A DNA stretch of 64,000 nucleotides from Renibacterium sp043789415 (GCF_043789415.1 NZ_JBDLLW010000001.1:1736001-1800000), one strand, 5' to 3'. Shown: positions 1-9,354, numbered from the stretch's first letter. Notes: generated by a model from the letters alone, not told the origin. Translations and numbers: made by a program.

Positions 1-424
1 GGAGGCCGTCTTGGTCATTTCCAGCGCAACCAATAACCGTCTTACCGTCGATATTGTTCAACCGCACGATCTGAATATTGTGCGGAATATGAGCCGCAGC
101 GAGTGCTTTATCGAGTTGCACGGGGTCCTGCACGATTCTCTCGGGGAGGTCCAAACCCTTGACTCGGGTGGCAGAAGGAGTCGTGGTGGGGGCGCTTGGG
201 CCGGCGTCCGGGGAAGGCGCTGCCTGCGGCTGATTCATTGAGCTCAGCAAGAACCCGCCGGTGAAGATCAGCGCTGTAAGAACGATCAGAATAGCCACCG
301 CAGTGGCGGTACGATTCAGTGCGCTCTTCTTGGTTTTGGCTGCATTCCCGCCTTGCTGAGAGCTCGCTGATTCGCTCAGGAATGCCGATTCACGGCGAGG
401 CTCCTGAGTTTCTTTCACTGTCAT
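1..424 (-). CDS. Membrane-anchored protein, C-terminus beyond window (partial)
   Basis: The minus strand is open from an ATG at 424 to the window edge, about 141 codons, preceded by a good ribosome site (GGACGGAG) a few bases upstream. The predicted protein has a charged Ser/Gln-rich cytoplasmic N-terminus (residues 1-40), one transmembrane segment (about residues 42-62, Ala/Ile/Leu/Val-rich ending GGFLLSS), a Pro/Ser/Thr-rich linker (about 66-88), then the start of an extracellular domain with GLDLPERIVQDPVQLDKAL. This is the usual shape of a single-pass anchor with an exported domain. I do not recognise the family. It lies downstream of the crystallin-like gene on the same strand, but a strong hairpin separates them, so it is probably a separate transcript. 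Confidence 0.7.
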   Translation of the reverse strand, partial: MTVKETQEPRRESAFLSESASSQQGGNAAKTKKSALNRTATAVAILIVLTALIFTGGFLLSSMNQPQAAPSPDAGPSAPTTTPSATRVKGLDLPERIVQDPVQLDKALAAAHIPHNIQIVRLNNIDGKTVIGCAGNDQDGL

Positions 425-469
425 CTGGCTCCGTCCATCAGGTGGTTCATCGAAGAGGATCGTGCAGTA

Positions 470-506
470 GGTGGTGGCTGCGGCTTTGCTGGCCACAGCC
501 ACCACC
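470..506 (-). terminator. Hairpin after the crystallin-like gene
   Basis: An 11-bp perfect inverted repeat, GGTGGTGGCTG (470-480) with CAGCCACCACC (496-506) and a 15-nt loop, lies between the stop of the gene at 571-951 and the start of the partial gene. There is no clear T-run in the minus direction, so it may be a weak or factor-assisted terminator. Only the structure is seen; termination is inferred. Confidence 0.55.
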
Positions 507-570
507 TGGGTCGTAGTCGTTCTGCTCAGCCAGGAACGATACGGCGGGATGATCAGTACCTGATCACCTA

Positions 571-951
571 TTAGTCGATTTCAACTTCAGCAACCGTGCC
601 GTAGTAATTGCTGTCGTCGTACCACTTCGGGAACACTTTGACACCCCAGAAATCGGTATGAAACTCAATCCATCCGGCGTTGTTCCCTGAGTGAATTCCC
701 CAGACATTCGTGACGTTCAGCCCGGTCATTACGCCGGCGTTCACGTAGCACAGCGGAGTGATCTGGCCGGTGGAGAAGTTCGCAATCTTGAGGTGCAGAT
801 AGTCATCCGCGCCGAAAGTCGTATTCCAAGCGCAGTTAACCGGGTCTGGATAATTGATTGCCTGGGCCGGTGCAGCTCCCACGCCTGCTGCACCGAGAGC
901 TAATGCGGCACTGACACCCGCCACGACAAGACTCTTTGTGAAAAGCTTCAT
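571..951 (-). CDS. Secreted beta/gamma-crystallin (killer-toxin-like) protein
   Basis: A 126-residue protein with a classical Sec signal peptide (basic MKLFTK, hydrophobic core, cleavage likely after AQA near residue 31), leaving a mature domain of about 95 residues. The mature part begins INYPDPVNC and carries CYVNAG, SGNNAG, VFPKWYDD and a C-terminal VAEVEI strand. This order (IN..C, C-x-NAG, SGNN, Trp-containing strand, final beta strand) resembles the single-domain beta/gamma-crystallins of the Streptomyces killer-toxin-like/metalloproteinase-inhibitor group. Its two Cys residues could form a disulfide. The start is supported by AAGGAG seven bases before the ATG. Streptomyces relatives include a secreted cytotoxic protein, but this activity is not established here; a binding or inhibitor role is equally possible. 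No immunity-like gene is evident beside it. Confidence 0.65.
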   Translation of the reverse strand: MKLFTKSLVVAGVSAALALGAAGVGAAPAQAINYPDPVNCAWNTTFGADDYLHLKIANFSTGQITPLCYVNAGVMTGLNVTNVWGIHSGNNAGWIEFHTDFWGVKVFPKWYDDSNYYGTVAEVEID

Positions 952-1233
952 ACTTGCTCCTTAGTAGGTATTTGCAAATCTGACACTTCATCGATCTGCA
1001 CACTTTGCAGTTTCTGTGTGCATGCCTAGAACTTTAGGGAGAGCCGAGGCACGTGCTGAGGCATTGTTCGAAAAAAACCTGAATTGTGCATTTAACGCAC
1101 TGGAGGGCTATCGAATACCCGGCCTCAGGAGATTTTTTCCCCGCCAGATGGCGGAATTCTCGATGATTTGAGGTGGCTTTTTTGCGTTTGTCCAGGGGCG
1201 GATTTTCTTATCTGATTTTTAGCCAGCCATCGG

Positions 1234-2229
1234 TTGGATCCGTTAGAGTACGGGATTGTGGCACACCGTCAGGAACCCCTGCTGGCTCAATATGCTGTTG
1301 CTCGAACGAGAGATCCCCTTTTCGCCTCCAGGGCGATCTTCCGTCAGTTCGGCACAGCGGTACATTTCGACGCCGAAGTCACCGATGTGGATTTTGTCTT
1401 GAATCACGTAGACCTCGCCAAAGTCCGAATAAGTTATCTCAGATATGGTGCCGAGGTTTCCGTGCAACCTGACGTTTCTCTTGGCCGAGTGACGATAGGT
1501 ATTCCACTCAAAGAGGGCGGTGAAGTTCAAGTCCATAAGGAGAAATTCCTCACCGGGCTTGGTCGAGGTGTGGTCATCTCTCCCGGGATGAAGACATCAA
1601 TCAGTAAATCGAAGGCCACGGAGGGTCTTATGGTGACCATTCCCTCCGATTCCTTGACCCCCTTTCTGGCGGATGCCCTCTCGGTGGAAGCTTCCAGCGA
1701 GCTGCAATTCGATCCTCGCTTGAATCTTTTGGATCCAGCCACGCAGAGTTGGTTTCGGATAGTTCAGATGCTGGTGGCCGACTTAAACAGTGTCAGTCCG
1801 CTTTTGAGAACGCCGTTGCTATCCGTGCACGCTGAGCAGTTGTTGATCGCTAGTTTTCTGCAGTCTCAGCCGAATAACCTGGCCGCTGATAGGCCTTTGG
1901 AAAAACGGTCACCGGCATTGAAGCACGTTCTTCAGCTAATGCTGGAAAGGCCCGAGTACCCCTGGCGCATCGCTGAGCTTGCCGGTTCGGCCGGCATTTC
2001 AGTGCGAGCTATGCAAACCCAGTTCTTGAGGGAGTTCGGCATTGGGCCCTTGGCGAAGCTGCGGCAGATCCGGCTTAAAAACGTCCATCGGGAGCTGGCT
2101 GCGGCTTCAGCCGAGGAAACCTCGGTCGCCGAGGTCGCTCTCAGATGGGGATTCGGAAGTCTCGGAAGGTTTGCAGCTAACTACTACCGGGTCTTCAGAG
2201 AGTATCCCTCTGAAACGTTACATAAGTAG
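1234..2229 (+). CDS. AraC-family transcriptional regulator
   Basis: A 331-residue cytoplasmic regulator. The N-terminal two thirds fits a cupin-like AraC effector domain, and the C-terminal 90 or so residues form the double helix-turn-helix, visible as WRIAELAGSAGISVRAMQTQF and SVAEVALRWGFGSLGRFAANY followed by the typical FREYPSETL end. The start is uncertain: an in-frame stop at 1213 limits the gene to TTG 1234 or GTG 1258, and neither has a strong Shine-Dalgarno. The second HTH is normal (GFGSLGRFAANYYRVF), so it should bind DNA. It is convergent with the LacI gene and divergent from the crystallin-like gene, whose promoter is within 300 bp, so that gene is a plausible target; the target and effector cannot be read from sequence. 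Confidence 0.85.
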   Translation: MDPLEYGIVAHRQEPLLAQYAVARTRDPLFASRAIFRQFGTAVHFDAEVTDVDFVLNHVDLAKVRISYLRYGAEVSVQPDVSLGRVTIGIPLKEGGEVQVHKEKFLTGLGRGVVISPGMKTSISKSKATEGLMVTIPSDSLTPFLADALSVEASSELQFDPRLNLLDPATQSWFRIVQMLVADLNSVSPLLRTPLLSVHAEQLLIASFLQSQPNNLAADRPLEKRSPALKHVLQLMLERPEYPWRIAELAGSAGISVRAMQTQFLREFGIGPLAKLRQIRLKNVHRELAAASAEETSVAEVALRWGFGSLGRFAANYYRVFREYPSETLHK

Positions 2230-2260
2230 CTACCGGCTCGATCCGGCTGCGAGTGAGGGT

Positions 2261-3307
2261 TTATAAGACGATCTCAGCGGAGCCTCGGGGAATCAGCTTG
2301 GTCTTTACCACGGAGTTCCTGAACTTCTGCTGCTGATCAGGCTGAGGCTGTTTCGCAGAGCGTTGACCGAGCCGCTCGAAGAGCAGGTTCGCGGCCAGCT
2401 CGCCCATCGCAGTAGGGTCCTGCGCCACCACGGAAATGCCGGGTTCAATCACATCGGCGAGCTCGAAGTCGTCGAAGCAGAGGATGGCGGGCCAGGTGGC
2501 TTCACTGTTCCGCAAGGCGCGCAATACCGCTACCGAGGCCCGGCTATTAGTGCAGAAGAAAGCGGTCGGCTGCTCATCTGCGGCGAGAGAGCTGATCTTC
2601 TTGAGCCATTCCTCGAGGCTCACCCCGGCCGTCAGATCGGCGTGTTCCCAATCGCTGTTATACGGGATTCCGGCGCTCTCCAGCGCTCGTCGATAACCGA
2701 GGATTCGCTGATTCACGGTATACAGCTTGCTGCTGTCGCTCAGGCAGGCGATGCGCTGATGACCGTGCGCGATCAGATGAGTGACGCCGTCGAAAGCGCC
2801 GCCGAAGTTATCGCTCAGCACGGTGTCGGCGTCGAATTTCAGTGGTGCACGATCGACGAAGACCATCGGTGTGCCCGCGGCGATCTCCTTTTGCAGATAA
2901 TCCTCATCGATTCCTCGGGGGCAGGCGACGATCAGCCCATCGACTCGGCGGGCGCACAGTGCGCTGATCAGTTCTCGGGCGTGACTGGCCTCATTATTGC
3001 TCGAAGCGGTGATCGACAGCGTGCTGCGCGCCGTCGCCTCGTTCTCCACCGCCCGATTGAGTGTTGAGAAAAAAGGATCCGCCATATCGTCGAGGATCAC
3101 ACCGATACTCGCCGCGATGCCTTGGCGGAGCAGTCGAGCGCTATCGTTGCGCTGAAAATCCAGCGATGCGATGGCTGCGTGCACCATCGCTCGGGTGTGC
3201 TCACTGACGTTGGGATCCCCGTTGACAACCCGGGAGACGGTGGCGAGCCCGACTCCGGCGTGGGCTGCGACGTCCTTCATAGTGGCGCGCGAACGGGTTG
3301 TACTCAT
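2261..3307 (-). CDS. LacI-family transcriptional repressor
   Basis: A 348-residue repressor of normal family length. The N-terminal LacI HTH is clear (ATMKDVAAHAGVGLATVSRV then VVNGDPNVSEHTRAMV), followed by a periplasmic-binding-protein-like sensor domain (IGVILDDMADPFFSTL, VDGLIVACPRG, PMVFVDR). The ATG at 3307 is directly preceded by the palindrome GGAAACGTTACC. A second, similar operator (3421-3434) sits before the divergent GH92 gene. The simplest reading is that this protein represses itself and the glycosidase gene, with release by a sugar, perhaps mannose or a mannobiose; the ligand is inference from the neighbour. Alternative targets elsewhere cannot be excluded. Confidence 0.9.
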   Translation of the reverse strand: MSTTRSRATMKDVAAHAGVGLATVSRVVNGDPNVSEHTRAMVHAAIASLDFQRNDSARLLRQGIAASIGVILDDMADPFFSTLNRAVENEATARSTLSITASSNNEASHARELISALCARRVDGLIVACPRGIDEDYLQKEIAAGTPMVFVDRAPLKFDADTVLSDNFGGAFDGVTHLIAHGHQRIACLSDSSKLYTVNQRILGYRRALESAGIPYNSDWEHADLTAGVSLEEWLKKISSLAADEQPTAFFCTNSRASVAVLRALRNSEATWPAILCFDDFELADVIEPGISVVAQDPTAMGELAANLLFERLGQRSAKQPQPDQQQKFRNSVVKTKLIPRGSAEIVL

Positions 3308-3321
3308 GTGGAAACGTTACC
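3308..3321. promoter_or_regulatory. LacI-type operator at the repressor's own start
   Basis: GTGGAAACGTTACC, centred on AACGTT, immediately precedes the lacI-type start codon. LacI-family operators commonly have a central CG in an imperfect palindrome of this shape. Its position would allow autorepression. Confidence 0.6.
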
Positions 3322-3418
3322 GCAGCACGGAATGCGGATTCGGGAAAAGCTTGAGGCGAATTCAAGAAAGCGGAAAGCCTTGACAGGAAAAGCGCGGCAT
3401 CGTAGCCTCAACTAGAAG

Positions 3419-3434
3419 TTGGAAACGTTTTCAC
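3419..3434. promoter_or_regulatory. LacI-type operator upstream of the GH92 gene
   Basis: TTGGAAACGTTTTCAC shares GGAAACGTT with the site at 3308-3321 and is more palindromic (GAAACGTTTTC). It lies about 55 bp before the GH92 start, in a position to block transcription. Two matching sites in one divergent region support co-regulation. Confidence 0.65.
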
Positions 3435-3486
3435 GGCTGAGTCTCAGCTCGCTCAAAACACCGCAGTCGCGTCGAGGAGGACGTAC

Positions 3487-6400
3487 TTGTTCAGCAGCCA
3501 TTTCCCTTCATCGGGGATCAAATTATCAGCTCTGGGCCTCGTGACGGTCGCGGCGGTGTTTCTGACAGGATTGAGCATGACTTCGGTAGCCCAGGCCGCG
3601 CCGGGTGCGACGGCGGATTTCTCAGCCTCTTTCGAAGACGCCGAACAGGCCAAACCGTCGAGTAACACCGTGGAACTCGGTGCCGACGGCACCGCCATCC
3701 AGCAGGGCGTCTCCGGTGGCGGTAGCACCGAAGTGCAACTCAAGGACAGTGTGCTGGGTGAGGTCACTGCGGTGCAGGCGAGTGCAGAGAACACGGCCGG
3801 CGGCGAGCTGGCACAGAACCTGAAAGACGGCGCTTCATCGACGAAGTGGCTCGCCTTCAGCAGCACGGGCTGGGCGCAATACCAGTTGAATGCCGCCAAA
3901 ACCGTGCTCAGCTATTCATTGACCAGCGCCGATGACGCCCCGCCACGTGATCCGGCGGCCTGGCAGTTGCAGGGGTCCGCTAATGGCAGTGACTGGACCA
4001 CTGTGGATTCTAGGACGGCGCAGAGCTTCGCGCAGCGCGGTCTCAAGCAGGCCTATGAAGTCCGTGCTCCCGGCAGTTACAGCTATTACCGGCTCAATAT
4101 CACTAAAACCGGCGACGTCGGCATCGTGCAGTTGGCGGATTGGGACATCGCTACCGGAGGAATCGTGAAACCGGGGCCGGGAGCCGCCAAGCCGATGGAC
4201 ACCGCGGTCGGCAACGGGCCGAGCGCGGGTTTCAATATCAAGGCCAATGCCGGCTTCACCGGAGTGCGCGCGCTCAAATACGGCGGCACCAAGACCGCCG
4301 CCGGGCAGGCCTTCGCGACCAACAAGCTGTTCGATGTGAACATCCCGGTCGGCCCGCAGAGCAGGCTCTCCTACAAGATCATCCCCACCGAGGACTACGT
4401 CAACTACCTCTCCAGCTACGTCGCAGTGGACCTGCACTTCACCGATGGAAGCTACCTTTCGCAGCTCTCGGCCACCGATCAGAACGGCATCGCGCTGACC
4501 GCCCAAGGCCAAGGCGATGGAAAGATCCTCTACGTCGGGCAATGGAATTTCGTGCAGAGCGACATCGGCTCGGTTGCCCGAGGCAAGACGATCGATCGCA
4601 TTCTGTTCTCCTTCAGCAATGCCACCGCACCGGCGTCCTCGGTGTTCAGCGGATGGCTCGACGATCTGAAGATCGAAGGCGCCGCCCAGCCCATCGATCC
4701 TTCCAGCCGGACTCACTACGTCGATACCCGGCGCGGCAGCAATGCTTCCGGTTCTTTCTCCCGGGGAAACAATTTGCCGCTCACCGCGGTGCCCAATGGC
4801 TTCAACTTCCTCACCCCGGTGACCAATGCCAGCTCGAGCAACTGGGAATATTCGTACCAGTCGAGCAACAACGCGAGCAATAAACCGACCTTGCAGGGCC
4901 TGGCCGTCTCGCATATCCCGAGCCCTTGGATGGGCGATCGGAATCAGTTCTCGGTGATGCCCACCACAGACTCCGGCGTGCCCAGCAGTAGTAAGCAGAG
5001 CCGCGCGCTGCCGTTCAGCCACGATAACGAAACCGCTCAGCCCGATTATTACTCGGTCAAACTTGACGGCCCGAATCCCGGTGAGGCGCTGCAGGCCGAG
5101 ATGACGGCGAGCGATCACGGTGCGATCATGAGGTTCAGCTACCCGGGGGATCGGGGAAATCTGGTCTTCGATACTCCCGGCAGCGGCGGCAACTTCACCC
5201 TGCAAGGCAATGAGATCAGCGGCACGGTTCCGGCCGGTGGTGGTTCCGGCCAGGGCCAGATGTATGTCTACGGCAGCTTCAGCCGGAGTCCGCTCAATGT
5301 CTCAAGCAGCGGAACCCGCTATGCCGCTTTCGACACCAGTACGGACAAGTCAGTGGAGTTGAGCTTCGCCACTTCCTTCATCAGCGCTGATCAGGCCAAG
5401 AAGAACTTCGGACTGGAGATCTCCGGGCAAAGCTTCGAGCAGGTTCGCGGCGCGGCGCAGCAATTGTGGAACGACCGGCTCGCGGTGATCGACGTCGAAG
5501 GTGCCAACGACTCGCAGCTCACCACGATGTACTCGAACCTCTACCGGCTCAACCTCTATCCCAACTCCGGGTTCGAGAACACCGGAACCGCGGCTACGCC
5601 CAAGTTCCAATACCGCAGCCCGGTCAATGCCGGGAAGATCGTTGACGGCAAGATTTACGTCAACAATGGTTTCTGGGATACCTATCGCACTGCCTGGCCG
5701 GCTTATTCGCTGCTCTATCCGCAGAAAGCCGCGGAATTGGTGGACGGCTTCGTGCAGCAGTACCGGGACGGCGGCTGGATCGCCCGCTGGTCCTCGCCGG
5801 GTTATGCCGATCTGATGACCGGAACCTCCTCGGACGTGGCCTTTGCTGACGCCTATCTCAAGGGCGTCCCGCTGCCTGATCCGCTGAGCGCCTATGATGC
5901 CGCGGTGCGCAATGCCAGCGTGCCTTCCACCAATGATTCGGCGGTGGGCCGCAAGGGGCTGACCAACTCGATCTTCCAGGGCTTCACCAGCACTAAGACC
6001 GGTGAAAGCGTTTCCTGGGGGCTCGAAGGATTCATCAATGACTTCGGCCTGGGTAATATGGCGGCCAAGCTCGCCGTCGATCCGGCGACCCCGGAGAGCC
6101 GCCGCGTATCATTGAAGGAAGAATCAGCCTATTATCTGAACCGGGCGCAGTACTACGTCAATATGTTCGACACCAAGCAGGACTTCTTCAACGGCCTCAG
6201 CGCCAGCGGAGAGTTCAACGCTGGCCTGGACCCCGAGTCCTGGGGAGGCCTGTTCACCGAGACCGATGGCTGGAATTTCGCTTTCCACGCTCCGCAGGAC
6301 GGCCAGGGGCTGGCCAGCCTCTACGGCGGACCACAGGGTTTGCAGAATAAGCTCGACGCTTTCTTCGCCACCTCGGAGGACGCCGATAAGCCCGGAGGCT

Positions 6401-9354
6401 ACGGCAGCGTGATCCACGAGATGCTGGAAGCCCGGGCGGTGAGAATGGGACAGCTGGGCATGAGCAACCAGGTGTCGCACCACATTCCCTATATCTACAA
6501 CTACACCACGGCCCCCTATAAGACTCAGTCCACGGTGCGGGAGATCCTGCAACGGCTGTACGTCGGCTCGGAGATCGGCCAGGGCTACTCGGGTGATGAG
6601 GACAATGGCGAGATGAGCGCCTGGGCGATTTTCTCCTCGCTGGGTTTCTACCCCTTGCAAGTGGGTTCGCCCCAGTTCTCCATCGGCTCCCCGCAATTCA
6701 CTAAGGCGACGGTGCACTGGGGCAATGGCAAAGATCTGGTGATCAATGCTCCCAATAACTCGGTGAAGAACGTCTATGTGCAATCGCTGCGGATCAATGG
6801 CAAGGACCACCCTTCAAGCACCTTGGAGCAGAGCGAAATCGCCAATGGTGGCACCCTCGACTTCGTGATGGGGCCGCAACCCTCAGACTGGGGTAAGCTG
6901 CCAGCTACCGCTACCAAGGTCCCTGAACCTTTGATGGACACCACTGTGCAAGCCGATTTGAGCAGTTCGAGCGGAGAGAACCTGAAGAACCTGACCGATG
7001 ACAATTCGGTCAGCCAGGTGGCCTTCAGCGTTGCGAAACCCGTGATCACCCTCAATTACCCTGCGGCAGCTCAGAAAGCGAGTTTCTACACCCTGACCTC
7101 AAGCTCGGCCGCCGCAGGTTCGGATCCCAGCGCCTGGACGCTGGAGGGTTCCAAGGACGGCAAGACCTGGACGGAGCTGGACAGTCGAAAAGACCAGAGC
7201 TTCAGCTGGCGATTGCAGACCCGGCCCTTCCAGATCACCGCTCCGACCGCTTTCACGCACTACCGACTGACCATCACCGCCACCAGGGACGGCAGTTCGC
7301 TGCCGGTGCTCTCCGAACTGGAGATCCTGGCGAAGGCTAGCGATTCCGTGGCGGGCGATTTAGTGGTCAGCGCAGCGGAACCCCTCAAAGGCACGGTAGG
7401 CAAGGTGCTTCAAGCCACCCTGGGTAGCGTGGGCGGTGGCAGCCCCAGCAATGGCTACACCGCCACCGTCGACTGGGGTGACAGCAGCGCACCGACCTCC
7501 GCCACGGTAGCCGGTAACGGCGTCGTGCGGGCGATCAGCGGAAGCCACAGCTATACCAAGCCCGGAGTCTACGCCGTGACCATCACGGCCACCGACGGTA
7601 AGGCCAAACAGAGCGCCAGCCTTCCGGTCAGCATCTCGGTTCCGGCAATCGGCACTCTGGAAGCGGGTTTCGATAAGGTCTGCCTCGGCGATGACAGCAC
7701 GGTGCCCAATGGATACCCCGGGGCGAATTGCGATTCAGTGGGCTATTCGTACTCCCGTCAGGCGCTCGCCGCTGCCGGAATCACCCAGGGCACCGCGAAT
7801 ACCGTGACTTTGGGTGCTAAGACCTTCAATTTCACCCTGCCCAAGGTCGCGCCGGGGCAACCGGACAACGCGATGGGCAATGGTCAGGTGATCAAGCTCC
7901 CGCTGAGCCCGGAGAGCACCGCGATCTCCTTCATCGGCACCGGCACGCAGGGCGATCAAAACACTCAGGCGAAGGTGACCTTCACCGACGGGAGCACTGC
8001 TTCTCTGCCGCTGCAATTCTCCGACTGGACGCTGGGCGGCAATTCGAATGGCAGCCCGCTCTACGGCAATACCGTGGTGGCTAAATCGGCCTATCGCCTA
8101 GCGGGTTCGGCTAAGGACGGCGCAGTGCCTTTCCTCTTCGCCACCGCGCCCTTCACCATCCCAGCGGGCAAGACGATCGACACGGTGACCTTGCCGCAAC
8201 AGAGCGGTGAAGAAAGATCCGGCCGGATCCATGTCTTCGCGATTGCCACGGATGGCAAGATCCTGCCCTTACCGGAGCTCAAGCTCTCCGCAGGACCCGC
8301 CTTGAGTGCGAGCACCGAGGGCCCTGTGCAAGCGGCCCTGGGCACGGTCTCCGGAGGTTCTCCGGGCCTGCAGCCGGGCGAATCGATCCCAGCGCAGTAC
8401 AGCGCCCGGGTCAACTGGGGCGATGGGACACCCACCGAAGATGCCGTTCTGGGGGTTCCGGATGCCAAGGGCGTTGCGGGGATCAGTGCTCAGCACCACT
8501 ACGCTAACGCGGGTTCCTATACCGTGAACGTCACCGCCTCGGATGCCCTGGGCTCTCGTACCGTGCAACTGCCCGTGACGGTCAGCGTGCCAGCCAAGCC
8601 GAACCCCGAACTGACGATCGCCGCCCCGGCCCAGGTGGTTCCCGGAAGTATGATCACGGTCAACGGAAGGAAGTTCGACGCCGCAGAGAAGGTGAGCCTG
8701 TTGCTCAGCACCGACCCTGAACTGCGGCTCAGCGCAGCGGCGAATGCGCAAGGCGTGGTGAGCTTCCAGTTCGCAGTGCCGCAGGGCACCAAACCCGGCC
8801 CCTATGCGATCACCCTGATCGGAGATTCCAGCAAGGTCCCGGTGGCAGGGACCATTATGGTCAGCCAAGCCACTCCGCCGATCGTCTACCGGCCGAACGC
8901 GCAGCTGGGGCAGAATGCCGCCGCTCGTGGAGAGCGTGTGCAACTGACCGGTGATAGCTTCGCGCCGAATGAGTTGGTTTCGGTCACCTTGCACTCCGAT
9001 CCTCTGCTGCTAGTGACCGCCCGGGCGGATGCCCACGGCATTCTGAGCACGTCCTTCGTGGTTCCGCAGAAAGCAATTCTCGGCCAGCATCAAGTGGTGA
9101 TCGCCGGAGTGCTCTCCAAGGCGCCGATCAGCGTGGACTTCACGGTGCAGCAGCAGCCGGTGGGCCAGCAGCCAGGTAACCCGGGTACAGGAACCGGCCA
9201 GCCAGGTTCCGGGCCCGGAGGTGCTGTAGTGGACGGCTCCGGCGCTATGCCGGGGACAGGTTTCGACACTGCCCCGCTCGCCGTAGTGGCGCTCGGCGCG
9301 CTGCTCGCCGGCGGGTTGCTGCTACTGAGCGGCCGACGTCGTCGCCGTTCCTGA
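3487..9354 (+). CDS. Secreted GH92 alpha-mannosidase-like multidomain protein
   Basis: A 1955-residue exported enzyme. TTG start with AGGAGG six bases upstream. Signal peptide about 1-38 (ends SVAQA). Modules: F5/8-type C (CBM32-like) about 95-222; GH92 catalytic region about 410-1132, starting HYVDTRRGSNASGSF and including WDTYRTAWPAYSLLYP and GDEDNGEMSAWAIFSSLGFY (from residue 1036); a second F5/8-type C-like module about 1150-1280; a PKD domain about 1290-1395; an unassigned beta-rich module; a second PKD; two related beta-sandwich repeats (about 1706-1885); a Gly/Pro linker; then MPGTG (1921-1925), a hydrophobic segment and RRRRRS. GH92 enzymes are mostly exo-acting, calcium-dependent alpha-mannosidases acting on N-glycans or fungal/yeast mannan. 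The tail resembles a sortase signal with Met for Leu. Regulated probably by the divergent LacI protein. Confidence 0.9.
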   Translation: MFSSHFPSSGIKLSALGLVTVAAVFLTGLSMTSVAQAAPGATADFSASFEDAEQAKPSSNTVELGADGTAIQQGVSGGGSTEVQLKDSVLGEVTAVQASAENTAGGELAQNLKDGASSTKWLAFSSTGWAQYQLNAAKTVLSYSLTSADDAPPRDPAAWQLQGSANGSDWTTVDSRTAQSFAQRGLKQAYEVRAPGSYSYYRLNITKTGDVGIVQLADWDIATGGIVKPGPGAAKPMDTAVGNGPSAGFNIKANAGFTGVRALKYGGTKTAAGQAFATNKLFDVNIPVGPQSRLSYKIIPTEDYVNYLSSYVAVDLHFTDGSYLSQLSATDQNGIALTAQGQGDGKILYVGQWNFVQSDIGSVARGKTIDRILFSFSNATAPASSVFSGWLDDLKIEGAAQPIDPSSRTHYVDTRRGSNASGSFSRGNNLPLTAVPNGFNFLTPVTNASSSNWEYSYQSSNNASNKPTLQGLAVSHIPSPWMGDRNQFSVMPTTDSGVPSSSKQSRALPFSHDNETAQPDYYSVKLDGPNPGEALQAEMTASDHGAIMRFSYPGDRGNLVFDTPGSGGNFTLQGNEISGTVPAGGGSGQGQMYVYGSFSRSPLNVSSSGTRYAAFDTSTDKSVELSFATSFISADQAKKNFGLEISGQSFEQVRGAAQQLWNDRLAVIDVEGANDSQLTTMYSNLYRLNLYPNSGFENTGTAATPKFQYRSPVNAGKIVDGKIYVNNGFWDTYRTAWPAYSLLYPQKAAELVDGFVQQYRDGGWIARWSSPGYADLMTGTSSDVAFADAYLKGVPLPDPLSAYDAAVRNASVPSTNDSAVGRKGLTNSIFQGFTSTKTGESVSWGLEGFINDFGLGNMAAKLAVDPATPESRRVSLKEESAYYLNRAQYYVNMFDTKQDFFNGLSASGEFNAGLDPESWGGLFTETDGWNFAFHAPQDGQGLASLYGGPQGLQNKLDAFFATSEDADKPGGYGSVIHEMLEARAVRMGQLGMSNQVSHHIPYIYNYTTAPYKTQSTVREILQRLYVGSEIGQGYSGDEDNGEMSAWAIFSSLGFYPLQVGSPQFSIGSPQFTKATVHWGNGKDLVINAPNNSVKNVYVQSLRINGKDHPSSTLEQSEIANGGTLDFVMGPQPSDWGKLPATATKVPEPLMDTTVQADLSSSSGENLKNLTDDNSVSQVAFSVAKPVITLNYPAAAQKASFYTLTSSSAAAGSDPSAWTLEGSKDGKTWTELDSRKDQSFSWRLQTRPFQITAPTAFTHYRLTITATRDGSSLPVLSELEILAKASDSVAGDLVVSAAEPLKGTVGKVLQATLGSVGGGSPSNGYTATVDWGDSSAPTSATVAGNGVVRAISGSHSYTKPGVYAVTITATDGKAKQSASLPVSISVPAIGTLEAGFDKVCLGDDSTVPNGYPGANCDSVGYSYSRQALAAAGITQGTANTVTLGAKTFNFTLPKVAPGQPDNAMGNGQVIKLPLSPESTAISFIGTGTQGDQNTQAKVTFTDGSTASLPLQFSDWTLGGNSNGSPLYGNTVVAKSAYRLAGSAKDGAVPFLFATAPFTIPAGKTIDTVTLPQQSGEERSGRIHVFAIATDGKILPLPELKLSAGPALSASTEGPVQAALGTVSGGSPGLQPGESIPAQYSARVNWGDGTPTEDAVLGVPDAKGVAGISAQHHYANAGSYTVNVTASDALGSRTVQLPVTVSVPAKPNPELTIAAPAQVVPGSMITVNGRKFDAAEKVSLLLSTDPELRLSAAANAQGVVSFQFAVPQGTKPGPYAITLIGDSSKVPVAGTIMVSQATPPIVYRPNAQLGQNAAARGERVQLTGDSFAPNELVSVTLHSDPLLLVTARADAHGILSTSFVVPQKAILGQHQVVIAGVLSKAPISVDFTVQQQPVGQQPGNPGTGTGQPGSGPGGAVVDGSGAMPGTGFDTAPLAVVALGALLAGGLLLLSGRRRRRS

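Noticed and set aside
993..1004. Possible third copy of the 57-bp palindromic element upstream of the crystallin-like gene
   Set aside because: Only GATCTGCACACT matches; there is no left arm and no correct length, so it is not counted as a copy.
3916..5205. 429-codon minus-strand frame inside the GH92 gene
   Set aside because: It is the complement of a GC-rich, well-supported coding sequence and has no domain or start signal.
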